NCBI GenBank assembly: GCA_018398805.1
Contig: JAGFBZ010002035.1
Coordinates: 1-64,000 of the forward strand
Source: Hirundichthys speculiger
Lineage: Eukaryota; Chordata; Actinopteri; Beloniformes; Exocoetidae
Length of the DNA stretch: 64,000 nucleotides
Direction of reading: 5' to 3'
Every line of letters begins with the position of its first letter. Position 1 is the first letter of the stretch. Below the pieces are notes generated by a model, which worked only from the letters and a program-made list of their open reading frames with translations, did no database searches and was not told the DNA's origin. Position numbers and translations under genes: made by a program. Below, piece by piece: positions 10,944 to 22,409 of this stretch.

Positions 10944-11938
10944 GAGCAGGTAATTAGAGTTTTTCTTTACATGCAGCTTGATTCAACAAACGACTATCTT
11001 GAGCAACACTGTCTTTCAGTTGATGTCACTCAAGACTGAAGTGTCTGTAATTGGTCCTAATCAGATGATGAATCAAACTCTGCCCTCTGCTGGTTTCCAT
11101 GGGAACAACATCAAGCCTGCTGAAGTTCAGAGAATCATGAAACAAAGTTGGTCCAGTCATGTTTTTATCTTCTCAGACACCTCTCTAAAATTTGGTCCAC
11201 GTTTTAAAGGCTCATCAAATATTTTACTAGTGTATCTCGTCTCATGTGGATTATTGTAGCAGCTGCTGTTCAGACTCCCTGTAAGTTATTGATGAGATGC
11301 TGTTGTAACTGCTTTTAAAGCTCTGTCTCGCCTCAGGTTATATTTCTGATCTTTTAGTTCCAGATGTACCAGCACGAACTCTGAGATCCTCGATCAGACG
11401 TCTGTTGAAGATTCCAGGGGCCTGATTGAAAATAAAGGAGGACAGGACACGTGTGATGAAGGAAACCCGGCTGTGGGACGGTTTACCGGAGGAAAGAAGG
11501 TCAGCTGGGTCACTGGTTGGTTTCAAATCAATTCTTAAAACATACTTTTATCTGTCATCCTTTCATCTGCTCCGGTCAACAATGTCGAAATAAACTTTCA
11601 ATTTCGTCTTTCTTCCTGTTCAGACATCAACTGCTGACATTTCATTTTCTCACCAGCAGAGGGAGCAATTTAGACAGTTTTTTTTAGAAGTCTCTTTATT
11701 AAATGATTTAAATGTGTACGTGTGCATATTTATACAACACACAAACATACTTAATGGCAAATTATCTATTTTATCATCAGTTTGTCATCATATATCATCA
11801 CTTTATCTATTAAAACATTTCAAAGATATAATCACTTGGTGCTTATTAAACACAAAAATGTTGGCTGTTTAAATTCTTTTTCCAGAGCGATTCTGTCTTG
11901 AAATCAACCTTTTTTCATATTTATTTCCATAACTTGTG
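10944..11938. other. Intergenic, possible repeat scraps
   Basis: No recognisable gene. A frame at 11338-11526 on the minus strand has no domain I can name. The phrases CTGCCCTCTGCTGG (about 11080) and CAGCAGAGGGAGC (about 11656) are typical of dispersed repeat or CTCF-like text. Confidence 0.35.
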
Positions 11939-12520
11939 TCAGATTGTAAGTGAGCGGTTTTGGACTGTCCTCAAAAACTGATCTCCAAAACCAAAACATT
12001 TAATAATGTCCATCATCAGATGGATGTTATTACATATCTTCCTTCCAATCACGAGTCCAGATTGTTCTTTATCAAAGATATCCTTCATTCCTAATTTCAG
12101 TCTTCTTGCAGAAATCATTTGAAAGAACTTTGCATCATTATTTAACAAACTAGTTGGTCTCCAATTCTCAATATTCAGTTGATATTTTTTTTTAGGTTTT
12201 AGTATCAGTTTAATCAGAACTCATCAAAGAATTGGAGGTATTTATCCTCTTTATGGCTCCATCATTCCCAGGAAATTTGATACTTTGATTAATTTTAATA
12301 TTTTTCCACTTATTTTCCCTGTTGAAGTAATTTTCCAGTCACACACAGATTTAAAACTATCATCAATACTTTTAACGTTCTCTGTCATCTTGTTGAGAAA
12401 CAAATTCTGATAGAAAGTGTTGATAAATATCAAATTTCAAATATTTTCCCATGAATCTGATAGAAAGAAGCTGTCTGAAAATTCCTCTTTTCCAAATTCG
12501 ACTAAATATTGGGTCCATTT
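11939..12520 (-). mobile_element. Decayed LINE reverse transcriptase fragment
   Basis: The minus strand reads NWRPTSLLNNDAKFFQ and then DKEQSGLVIGRKICNNIHL. These are the standard palm motifs of an L1-type reverse transcriptase. A frame break separates it from the preceding piece at 12251-12433. It differs in sequence from the 7.3-10.4 kb element, so it is a second, older insertion of a related family. Confidence 0.7.
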
Positions 12521-12761
12521 TTATTACCATGACATGAAGAGTGTTTCAGATCAGGAGAAAGCTGAATAGAATAGAGTTTATTTTATACAGAAAACACCAT
12601 CAAATAACTGATGACGTCCTCGACAACAACAATAACAGAGTAAAAGTGTTTAGAGGGAAACTGTGTGTTCTATCAGTGTTTGATTGTTTCTGTTTTACTG
12701 TATAAACCTGTGTGAAACCAGGTCTGGTTCTGAGCTCTGAGACGTGTCTGTATAGTGATTA

Positions 12762-13037
12762 AAGACTGAGCATGCTCAGTTAGCCTTACAGACTGAGCAT
12801 GCTCAGACAGCCTTGAAGACTGAGCATGCTCAGACAGCCTTACAGACTGAGCATGCTCAGACAGCCTTACAGACTGAGCATGCTCAGACAGCCTTACAGA
12901 CTGAGCATGCTCAGACAGCCTTACAGCTTACAGACTGAGCATGCTCAGACAGCCTTACAGACTGAGCATGCTCAGACAGCCTTACAGACTGAGCATGCTC
13001 AGACAGCCTTACAGACTGAGCATGCTCAGTCAGCCTT
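12762..13037. repeat. 27-bp minisatellite with a 12-bp palindrome
   Basis: About ten copies of a unit close to 27 bp (CAGACTGAGCATGCTCAGAC followed by AGCCTTA). Each contains the perfect palindrome TGAGCATGCTCA. One unit is lengthened by 9 bp (ACAGCTTAC) near 12923. The open frame across it is an artefact of the repeat. Confidence 0.9.
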
Positions 13038-13039
13038 AA

Positions 13040-13265
13040 AGATGGAGGTGGTGTCAGCCTCCTGAACCCAAACTGGTAGCTGGTTCCAGAATAAAGGTGC
13101 CTGGTAGCAGAAGGCCCGTCCTCAGGTCTGGTAGATAACGAGGAACCATTAAAGGCCTTGTATCAGAGAAGCAGAATTTTAAACTCAATTTGAGACGTGA
13201 TCTCGCCTACAGATTCCTGTCAGCACCCTCGCTGCTGAATTCTGGATGTGCGTCTGCTTTTTACT
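13040..13265. repeat. Likely dispersed fish repeat, decayed
   Basis: Phrases such as TGGTAGCTGGTTCCAGAATA, AAGGTGCCTGGTAGCAGAAG and TCCTGTCAGCACCCTCGCTG resemble a very common interspersed fish repeat. Family assignment is from memory and uncertain. Confidence 0.35.
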
Positions 13266-14181
13266 TTAATCCCGTTGATGAGTTTTTGAATATGATACTT
13301 TCAGCTCTGAGGTCACCTTCTCCTCGGAATACTTTATTCAATTAATTAATTTATTTATTTATTTACACTGAAGTACATCAGAACCTGAAGGAGATTTCAT
13401 GAACTTTGCATTAACTTAAATATTATAAACTACACTGGACATACTGACGTTCAAACTCCGTGAATGATCAGAGCTGCTTCAGTCGTTTGGTCATTTGTTC
13501 TGTAAAATGTAGACTCTCGTTTTGGGGATTTATTTCTAAACAAACAAACTTACTCGATTAGCAACAACATGGAGGACTACATTATTAGCATCCTTTTTGG
13601 ATTTGTTTTGATTTTATTTTTGAAGCAGCAGCACGACAACATCAAGTCGATGATTTTCTTTCGAAAACAAGCCCAGCGCGGAATATAAGCGTCATCGCGA
13701 CAGACGGGCAAGGGAGCTAGCATGTGCAGAAAGATCGGAATTAATTTAAAGCGGAATGAGTGTATACATGACCGCGGAATTATTCTATTCAGATTTCAAA
13801 TCGGAATAAACCAGCCACTTACTTCGGAATTAAGTTTAATTCGGAATGGACATTTTCATTCAGAATTAGATGTTTACGTGGTAATTTTTAAATCATTTTA
13901 AATCGGATTTAATTTTAATTCTGAATTAAAGAGGAATAAACTTCCCATGTAAACGCACTGACTACGTCACGCGTGTCTTCAGGGGTGATGGGGATGGGCT
14001 GCAACCTCCACATTAACGTTAACGTGATCCATCACGGGTCCACTTTTTTTTTTCAACCAACAACAACAGAAAGAATTTCTAAGTTTGAGCTGCAGGACCG
14101 CAGACTCCACTTCACAACAGCTTTTCTCCATCTTGTTTATTCTTGTTTTTTTTCTTTCCTTCTTTGCATGTTGGAGTTTTT

Positions 14182-14214
<33 letters not shown>

Positions 14215-14730
14215 TTTGAGTGACGAACTGCGTTTGGCCACAATGAGTTTTCCAGAACCGATGTGGAGTTTTCCACAACAGAAGATCTGGTTTCAGAGCT
14301 CTGCAGCTCACAGCTGCCCGTTGCTCTTCAGCTTCAGACAAATTAAATCATATTATAACTTTATAATGACTTACAACTTCACACTACATAAGTTTACACT
14401 GTTTTTTTGCTATTTTTATTTGTAGCTATTAGCTCACACGTTGTTTTGTTGTAGGGGTTGTGAAATCTAAATCGGAGGATCTTCTGAGGTGACGGACAGG
14501 TGTTTTTCATCACAGCTGCTCCGCTTAAAAGTGTTAAGAATATAAGGATGGACAATTTATGTCATACTCTGATCTGGTGAGGAAATACAATATTGAAGGG
14601 AAAGGACATTTTTGGAAGTACTTGCAAACCCCCCTCCCAATGGACAATGTGACTCATTACTATTGTGGCCAATATACATACTCACTGACGTGCAATAACT
14701 TCTCAGGTGTAGTAATCACCTACCAACATA
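13266..14730. other. Intergenic, AT-rich, with possible MITE remains
   Basis: No gene. The stretch 13735-13960 repeats GGAATTAA / TCGGAAT / AATTCTGAATT phrases in both orientations and may be a decayed inverted-repeat element. A 30-base T run lies at about 14184-14213. Confidence 0.4.
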
Positions 14731-15096
14731 CAGTCATCTAAAAAATTATTAGACCACCATTTTTTCTTCGCTTTCTTGTTCATTTTAATACCTGGTACCA
14801 CTAAACGTCATCATGTGACTAAAACAGACAGAAAAGAAAACACCGAATGCATAAAAGCAGTGTTTTTGGCAGTACAACGCCATAGCTATTGATGTAAAAA
14901 CTTAAGTGATTTAGGTTATAATCAAGAAAACCATGGAAAATGGTAAGATATCAGCTCTTAAATAAAACTCTTATGAGCAATCTTTGTGGTTATCGTTATG
15001 TTTGTCCAAACAAATGTACCTTTAGTTGTACCAGGCATTAAAATGAACAAGAAACTGAAGAAAACAAGGGTGGTCTAATAATTTTTTCTATGACTG
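14731..15096. mobile_element. 366-bp Tc1/mariner-type MITE, copy 1
   Basis: Terminal inverted repeats begin CAGTCATCTAAAAAATTATT and include AGACCACCATTTTTTCTTC and TTCTTGTTCATTTTAAT. The right end mirrors them. The element is flanked by TA on both sides (14729-14730 and 15097-15098), the target duplication of the Tc1/mariner superfamily. It has no coding capacity. A second copy of the same length lies in the foxf2 intron. Confidence 0.85.
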
Positions 15097-15254
15097 TATC
15101 CTTGTAAATAAAGTCAGTTATTATTTATTATTTATTATATATTCTCTATTGTAATTATTGTTTGTTTTTATTATTGTTTTATCCTCTTTTTATTGCTATT
15201 CTCACTGCTGCTGTAACATTGTAAATTTCCCTATTGTGTGACAAATAATGGAAT

Positions 15255-15411
15255 ATCTTATCTTATCTTATCTTATCTTATCTTATCTTATCTTATCTTA
15301 TCTTATCTTATCTTATCTTATCTTATCTTATCTTATCTTATCTTATCTTATCTTATCTTATCTTATCTTATCTTATCTTATCTTATCTTATCTTATCTTA
15401 TCTTATCTTAT
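15255..15411. repeat. (TCTTA)n pentanucleotide array
   Basis: About 31 near-perfect tandem copies of TCTTA. The array ends exactly where the Tc1 transposase remnant begins and replaces the missing left part of that element. Confidence 0.95.
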
Positions 15412-16499
15412 CTCAGGCAGTGTTTCCTTGGCTGTATGTTTTGGGTCGTTGTCATGCTGGAAGACCCGTCCACGACCCATTTTCAATGTCCTTCAAGGAG
15501 GTTGTCACCCAAGATTCTGCGGTTCATGGCCCCGTTCATCTTCCCATCGATGCGGTGAAGTCCACCTGTACCCTTAGAAGAGCAACACCCCCAAAGCATG
15601 AGGCTTCCACCGCCATGCTTGACAGTAGAGATGGTGTTTTTGGGCTCGTATTCAGCATTTCTCTTCCTCCAAACACGTCGGGTTGAGTTGAGGCTCAGTT
15701 TTAGTCTCACCTGACCACAGCACCTTCTCCCAGTCTCTTTCTGAGTCATTAATATGTTCGTTATCAAACCTGAGTCGGGCCTGGACCTGAGCCTTCTTGG
15801 ACCACTGCAGGATTTTAAACCATTGCGTCTCAGTGTATCACCAATAGTTTTCTTGGTGACTGTGGTCCCAGCTGCCTTGAGATCATTAACCAGCTCCTCC
15901 CGTGTAGTTCTGGCTGATCTCTAACCTTTCTCATGATCATTGAGACCCCACCAGGTGATATCTTCCATGGAGCCCCCAGCCCAGGTTGATTAACCAGTCA
16001 TGTTGTTCTTCTTCCACTTCTGAATAATTGCACCATCAGTTGTCACCTTCTCATTCAGCTTCTGATGGTTTTATAGCCCATTCCAGCCTTGTGGAGTTCA
16101 ACAACTTTGTCCCTGACATCTCTTGACAGCTCTTTAGTCTTGATGGTGGAGATGGTGGAGTATTACTGAGTCTGTGGGCAGGTGGCTTTTTATACAGGTG
16201 ACTATTTGGACCAGGTGTCTCTCATGCAGGTAATTACTTCAGTGAGATTAGGAGTATGCCAGTGGTCTGTGGGAGCCAACACTGGTCAAGGTTGGTCGGG
16301 GATCAAATACTTATTTACCTCAATGACTTGCAAATTAATTTGTATTTTTCATTTCGTGTAATTTTCTCACATTTTTTTTCAATATTCTTTCTATAACTGT
16401 TAAAATAAAGCTGCCATAAAAATCTGAGACTGTTTATTTATTTCTTAGTGTGACAACTGCAGAAATCAGCGGGGGGTCAAATACTTATTTCCTCCACTG
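15412..16499 (-). mobile_element. Tc1-like transposon, left third missing
   Basis: The right end reads, inward on the minus strand, CAGTGGAGGAAATAAGTATT (to 16499). A similar direct repeat lies about 175 bp inward (AAATACTTATTTACCTCA, about 16306), an IR/DR arrangement like that of Sleeping Beauty-type elements. The interior encodes transposase on the minus strand. The left end, with the last part of the transposase and the left inverted repeat, is absent and is replaced by the TCTTA array. Confidence 0.8.
15415..16150 (-). pseudogene. Tc1-family transposase remnant
   Basis: On the minus strand the N-terminal helix-turn-helix region is visible near 16130-16070 ([20 protein letters not shown]). 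The catalytic core follows at 15767-15483 ([20 protein letters not shown]). After a frame break comes the second catalytic Asp motif QHDNDPKHTA near 15450. Stops and frame changes occur throughout, and the final Glu-containing part is lost. It is a DDE-type cut-and-paste transposase relic. Confidence 0.85.
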
Positions 16500-16689
16500 A
16501 GGTCATCTGAGTGTTTCTGCTTCACCTGGAGTCCATCTGTGCTCTGGTTTCTGGCCCCTAGATGGCGCTCTACTGCAGCAGAACCGGTCCAGGACCAGCA
16601 GAGTCCAGCAGAGCGTCATGGAGATCAGAAACAGACGCACAAGCTAACTGCATCTCCTGGAAATGTGAGTTTGACCACAGAGCGTTTAT

Positions 16690-18065
16690 CTGACCTCAGA
16701 GGAAAGAGACAGAGCAACAGAGACAGAGCAACAGAGACAGAGAGAGCAACAGAGCAACAGAGACACAGAGAGCAACAGAGAGACAGAGCAGCAGAGACAG
16801 AGACAGAGAGACAGAGCAACAGAGACAGAGCAACAGAGACAGAACAACAGAGCAACAGAGGACAGAGCGACAGAGACAGAGCAACAGAGAGACAGAGCAG
16901 CAGAGACAGAGAGACAGAGCAACAGAGACAGAGCAACAGAGACAGAGCAGCAGAGACAGAGCAACAGAGACAGAGCAGCAGAGCAACAGAGCAACAGAGA
17001 CAACAGAGACAGAGAGAGCAACAGAGCAACAGAGACAGAGCAACAGAGACAGAACAACAGAGCAACAGGGACAGAGCGACAGAGACAGAGCAACAGACAG
17101 AGAGACAGAGCAGCAGAGACAGAGAGACAGAGACAGAGAGACAGAGCAACAGAGACAGAGACAGAGCAGAGACAGAGCAACAGAGACAGAGCAGCAGAGC
17201 AACAGAGACAGGGAGACAGAGACAGAGCAGCAGAGCAACAGAGACATAGCAACAGAGACAGGGAGACAGAGACAGAGCAGCAGAGCAACAGAGACATAGC
17301 AACAGAGACAGGGAGACAGAGACAGAGCAGCAGAGCAACAGAGACAGAGCAGCAGAGCAACAGAGACAGGGAGACAGAGACAGAGCAGCAGAGCAACAGA
17401 GACAGAGCAAGACAGAGGAACAGAGACAGAGCAACAGAGACAGAGCAGCAGAGAAAGAGCAACAGAGACAGAGACAGCAGCAGAGACAGAGAGACAGAGA
17501 AAGAGCAGCAGAGCAACAGAGACAGCAGAGCGACAGAGCAGCAGAGACAGAGAGAGCAACAGAGACAGAGCGACAGAGCAACTGAGACAGAGCAACAGAG
17601 ACAGAGACAGAGAGACAGAGACAGAGCAGAGCAACAGAGACAGAGCAACAGGGACAGAGCTGCAGAGCAACAGAGACAGAACAACAGAGCAACAGAGACA
17701 GAGCGACAGAGCAGAGAGACAGAGCAACAGAGACAGAGCAGAGACAGAGCACAGAGCAACAGAGACAGAGCGACAGAGCAACAGAGACAGAGCAACAGAG
17801 CAGTAGAGACAGCAACAGACAGAGCAACAGAGACAGAGCGACAGAGACAGAGCAGACAGAGCAACAGAGACAGAGCAGAGACAGAGCAGAGACAGAGCAA
17901 CAGAGAGAGACAGAGCAACAGAGACAGAGCACAGAGCAACAGAGACAGAGCGACAGAGCAACAGAGACAGAGCGACAGAGACAGAGCAACAGAGCAACAG
18001 AGACAGAGCGACAGAGACAGAGCAACAGAGAGACAGAGCAAGAGAGACAGAGAGACAGAGCAACA
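16690..18065. repeat. 1.4-kb CAGAGA-type minisatellite
   Basis: Irregular tandem array of GACAGAGCAACAGA, GACAGAGAGACAGA and GCAGCAGAGA units. The plus strand is purine-rich apart from the C in CAG/GAC. Very long open frames exist in three minus-strand frames and one plus frame because the unit lacks stop triplets. They encode only low-complexity Leu/Ser/Cys/Val or Gln/Arg/Glu/Thr strings and are not taken as genes. Confidence 0.95.
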
Positions 18066-18576
18066 GTCCCTCGCTGACCCCGTCGCTCGTTCACCTTCTA
18101 GAGACGCCTCTCCTTGTCGTCACCATGACAACCCATCCTGTCACATCTCAAACACCATTTCAGTGACGTTTTCTCTGTTTTTCCCTCCATCTCACTCGCT
18201 GTTTACGGTTTAGTTCTGTCGGATTATTTCATCTTGTGTTTGCATGAGAAAGAAAAAAAAATCCATTAAAACTGTTTTAAAACAATTGTGGGGTTTGGAC
18301 AAATAAACACTGGGGTAGCGGGAAAAAAAACACCCTCTCAGATGTTGTGAGTCACCGGTGACGTCACAGGTCCCGTAAACCTGCAGCGTCTCTAAAACCA
18401 TCTGCATGTTTAGAAACGAGATGCTGCGTTTGATTTATGACCAAACTGTCTGATTTCTGTTTGTGATGATGAAGCTCTGATCTGTTTTTCTGCTAAAAAT
18501 ATCCCGCTGCTGCGTTTTTGATGGACTCGAGGTTTTATTTATGTGGCATCTGCAGATGTTGACGGCCGCGCGCGCT

Positions 18577-18665
18577 CACGTGGGAGGGAGATGGTCACAT
18601 GTTCGGACTGAAGACGCATCTGCGTTTATATAAAAGGATAAATGTTGAGCGGACTTTCATCTTTG
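18577..18665 (+). promoter_or_regulatory. Candidate TATA promoter with E-box
   Basis: A perfect E-box CACGTG (18577-18582) is followed by a canonical TATA box, TATATAAAAGG (18627-18637), in a short GC-rich island, with an initiator-like TTTCATCTTTGG about 25-30 bp downstream. No protein frame follows, so any transcript would be non-coding or spliced. Confidence 0.35.
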
Positions 18666-18697
18666 GAGCCTCGTGCATCTAATTTCCCTGCAGGACT

Positions 18698-18769
18698 GAG
18701 TTAGTTGAGTTAGTTGAGTTAGTTGAGTTAGTTGAGTTAGTTGAGTTAGTTGAGTTAGTTGAGTTAGTG
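18698..18769. repeat. (GAGTTAGTT)8 minisatellite
   Basis: Eight near-perfect copies of a 9-bp unit, immediately downstream of the candidate TATA promoter. Confidence 0.9.
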
Positions 18770-20161
18770 ACCATCATGAGAGCGGGATTAGTTCACTGGT
18801 CTAAACCAGAAAACCAGTTTCAGCCAGAATCTGTTCTGCGGGGTTTTCCGGGTCCGTTTTAATCTCTCTGGGCCTTTTTACTCCGCTTTATTTCCATTTT
18901 TTTTAACTTCTCAGTGCGGAAACTGTGACTTTACATTCCAAACAGATGACAATCTAATAGAGATATAAACAACTTTAAAGAAATAAAACAACACCTTTAT
19001 ATTGGAATGATGTAATTAGAAGCTACTTGAGTAAAATATAAAGTATAAACTCGCAGGTGACTTTTTTTTTTTTTCTGTGTAGTTAATATGTTTTACTTTT
19101 GGTTTTGGTTCAGATTTCAATTAAAATGTGTGATATTTTTTTCTGACATTTATTTTTTTTCTTTAAACTTCTTTTAAAAGCAGCAAACCAAAAGAGAAAC
19201 AGTAGAAATTAATCTAAATTAAGAGTTAAGGTGCTGTGAAAAGCTCTGGTGTTGTTGAAGGTTTTAATGACATATTTCTTTTTCTTGTCTCTTTAAAGGA
19301 AAAAAAAAAAATACAATAACTTAGCTCTTTTAAATCTAAATAGAAGTGAATCCTAATTAATATCAGTGCAAACATCTACGATACAGGTTTTAAATAAAAA
19401 AAAAAAGTTAAATCTGTGCTTGGATCCTATAAACTGACGTTTGTCTGTAAAACTTTGTTTTTTATTTTGTTTTTGCATCATCATTATATTTTCTTCTCAT
19501 GTCGGAATAAAGATCTATAGAAACATATAAAAAGGATCTTCACACCTCCACCTTTAACAAGCTCCGCCCACAAACCGCCAACGACGGACAAACATTTATC
19601 AATAAACATCATTAAAGCGTCATTAAAACTCCGCGAGACTTCTGCAGCAAAACTGTCTGGAAAAATCTAAATAATATTCTTCCGGTTATTCGATTTTATT
19701 TAAAAAATGAACAGTAAAATCATTTTCAAGGCGGTTTTTCTAGAAGTGAGAGATGAGCAGCTTCTATATTTTATATAAGATTAATTCAAACTGTAAATCT
19801 GAACGTCAGTGATTGAAAAAAACTAGAAGAATTATTTAGATAAAAGCAAGTTTAAATCCTAAACTTGAGCCTTTATAGTATAAGTTGCATCAGCAGGATT
19901 CAGAAATTAACAATAAATGAATAATTATGAAGAAAAGTCTACGATGTTTGTTAAATCTGCAGGTTAAATAAGTTTAATTAAAAACCTGTTTCTGGAGGAA
20001 ACTATCTGCTTAAAGCTTAAATGAATTAAAGCGCTTCTTTGCTTTTATGTGAAAAACATTTTTTATAAATAATGTATTTCTATCTCTTCATTATTTGACA
20101 AATGTCTTACTTTCTGCAAAGACAGGAGTGTAAATGAACGCAGCCTAAAATATAAATCAGC

Positions 20162-20167
20162 TTTATT
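20162..20167 (-). terminator. foxf2 polyadenylation signal candidate
   Basis: AATAAA on the minus strand, about 480 bp downstream of the foxf2 stop, in an AT-rich 3' UTR-like stretch. This is a normal distance for a forkhead gene 3' UTR. Actual use is not shown. Confidence 0.45.
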
Positions 20168-20648
20168 GATGCCTTTTACAGGATAAAAAAAGATTATACA
20201 ATAAGTGCAAAGATTGTTGCGGTTCATGAAGCGTCTCGTGTGTGTTTAGTTACTCAGAATAAGATAAAAAAAAAACATAGTTACATGGGATATAAGGTGT
20301 CTGCGCGTGTTATAGGAGCAAACACATCAAAGGTCGTGTTTCTGGAAACTTCTTTTGAAGAACAAAGCTCGTCGGGTTCATGAAGGCGAAGTGGTTTAAG
20401 AAAAAAAGGCCTCTGAGGTTCCTTCATTCATTTCCTTCAATGCTGAGAAAAAAAAGTTATTAACGCGTGACGTCAGCAAACATCCTAGTATGAATCCTTC
20501 AAAAATAGAAAACAATAATAATAATAATAATAACAAAAACAAAAAAAAAGTCCTCTTGTTTGTTCAGATGTGACGGAGCTGCAGTTTCACTGCGACGCTC
20601 CGGTTCAAGTCCGCGGGGACGCGAGTGCGTGCGTGCGTGCGTGCTCGC

Positions 20649-21916
20649 TCACATCACGCACGGCTTGATGTCCTGACAGACGCTCTGGGGGTGCGCGTGG
20701 TGGGGGTGGTGGTGGTGGTGGTAGTAGGATCCTCCGGCCGACGGGTGGAAGGAGGAGATGCCGTTAAAGTTCAACACAAAGTCCTTCCGGTCGCAGACGG
20801 ATGGAATGGCTCTGATAGCGCGGGATCCCCACTGTGGAGGAGAGACACGTGAGAGCGCGTTCATGTCACCTGCACCCACACACACAAATAAAAAATAAAA
20901 TAAAATAAAATAAGACGTGCGGGGAGTCGTGAATGTTGCTTGTTTTTGCCCTAATTTGGTTTTTACGCGCCGAATACGCGCCAAAATAAAAGATCAGAAA
21001 CGTTAAGTTTATGAGCTGAAAATGTGTATTTAATGACACATACAGAGTTAAAATGAGAAAATCCTCATGAAACGTTTTCTAATTTTTCTGAACTTATATA
21101 TTTAATTAAAACAAATGTGCGCCATGGCCTTATTTGGCAGTCATAAAGTTATTATTTATTTACGTAGAATTAGAAAAACTGAATTCTAATATTAGATTCC
21201 CTTCTGGATGTCCTCCACTCCTGATCTGATTTTTTTTTTTTTTTTTTTTTAAATCTGTCTCCATGTGTTTATAAGTCTTTATTTGTGTTTATCTGTGAGA
21301 AATCATCTCTCTGTTTGTGCCAACTTCCCTCCGAAGCTTCCAGACCTGCTGCACTATTTACATTTTTTCCAGCGACCGTCATCTTCGCGTCTGTAAGTGA
21401 GCTTCAGTTTCCAGAAACAGAAAAATAAATGAGGAGGCTCCGGCGGGTCATGAGGGCTCCAGATGTGCCTGCTTTCCAGCCGTCGTCCTGCGGACCCCGC
21501 GGCCCGGTTTAACGCGCGCGGAGGACTCGCAGTGCCGCCACCGGCACCGGCGCGCGGTTCCGCTCCACGGAGGCTCAATTAGGACGCTGCATAAAGTTTA
21601 ACAAGCCCCCCCTCCCCCCCCCCCCCCCTCCCCCCGTCTGCTGCGGCTGAACTGCGCCGCCGGTGTGGTCCGACCTGCGCGGCCTTTGTTTAGTTAACCT
21701 CTGGGACCCTTCAGGCTCCGGCGCTGGTTCCTCTCCTCCGTGAAATCCTCCGACTTTAGTAAAGACCCACTGTGTTCTGGTGGACTAAATGGGGGTCAAA
21801 TGGGGAGGGGGAGCTGTTTTTCCTCATTTATTAATTAGGCCAAATTTCCCGTGACGCCTGATGCAGATGTGACGCAGAACGATGCGGCCTCAGACGCATG
21901 CGTTTGATTTTATACA

Positions 21917-21980
<64 letters not shown>

Positions 21981-22341
21981 TCATGGAAAAAATATTAGAC
22001 CACCATTTTTTCTTCACGTTTCTTGTTCATTTTAATACCTGGTACCACTCAACATCATCACGTGACTAAAACAGACAGAAAAGAAAACACTGAATGCATA
22101 AAAGCAGTGTTTTTGGCAGTACAACGCCATAGCTATTGATGTAAAAACTTAAGTGATTTAGCTTATAATCAAGAAAACCATGGAAAATGGTAAGATATCA
22201 GCTCTTAAATAAAACTCTTATGAGCAATCTTTGTGGTTATCGTTATGTTTGTCCAAACAAATGTACCTTTAGTTGTACCAGGCATTAAAATGAACAAGAA
22301 ACTGAAGAAAACAAGGGTGGTCTAATAATTGTTTACATGAC

Positions 22342-22409
<68 letters not shown>

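Larger units (their letters stand above)
18066..20160. other. Intergenic, downstream side of foxf2
   Basis: Mostly AT-rich unique sequence with no open frame of note. It contains the TATA-type core promoter candidate and the 9-bp repeat listed separately. As flank of a developmental gene it may hold enhancers, but none can be shown from one sequence. Confidence 0.4.

Noticed and set aside
12818..13037. CRISPR-like array of evenly spaced palindromes
   Set aside because: Whole units are identical, with no unique spacers, and the genome is eukaryotic. It is a minisatellite.
12826..13065. 79-codon frame reading MLRQPYRLS repeats
   Set aside because: Produced by the 27-bp minisatellite.
15238..15577. 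Frames of LILSY repeats
   Set aside because: Translation of the TCTTA array plus flank of the Tc1 remnant.
16625..18094. Open frames of 489, 455 and 451 codons on the minus strand and 236 on the plus strand
   Set aside because: They come from the CAGAGA minisatellite, which lacks stop triplets. Composition is extreme and several frames are open at once.
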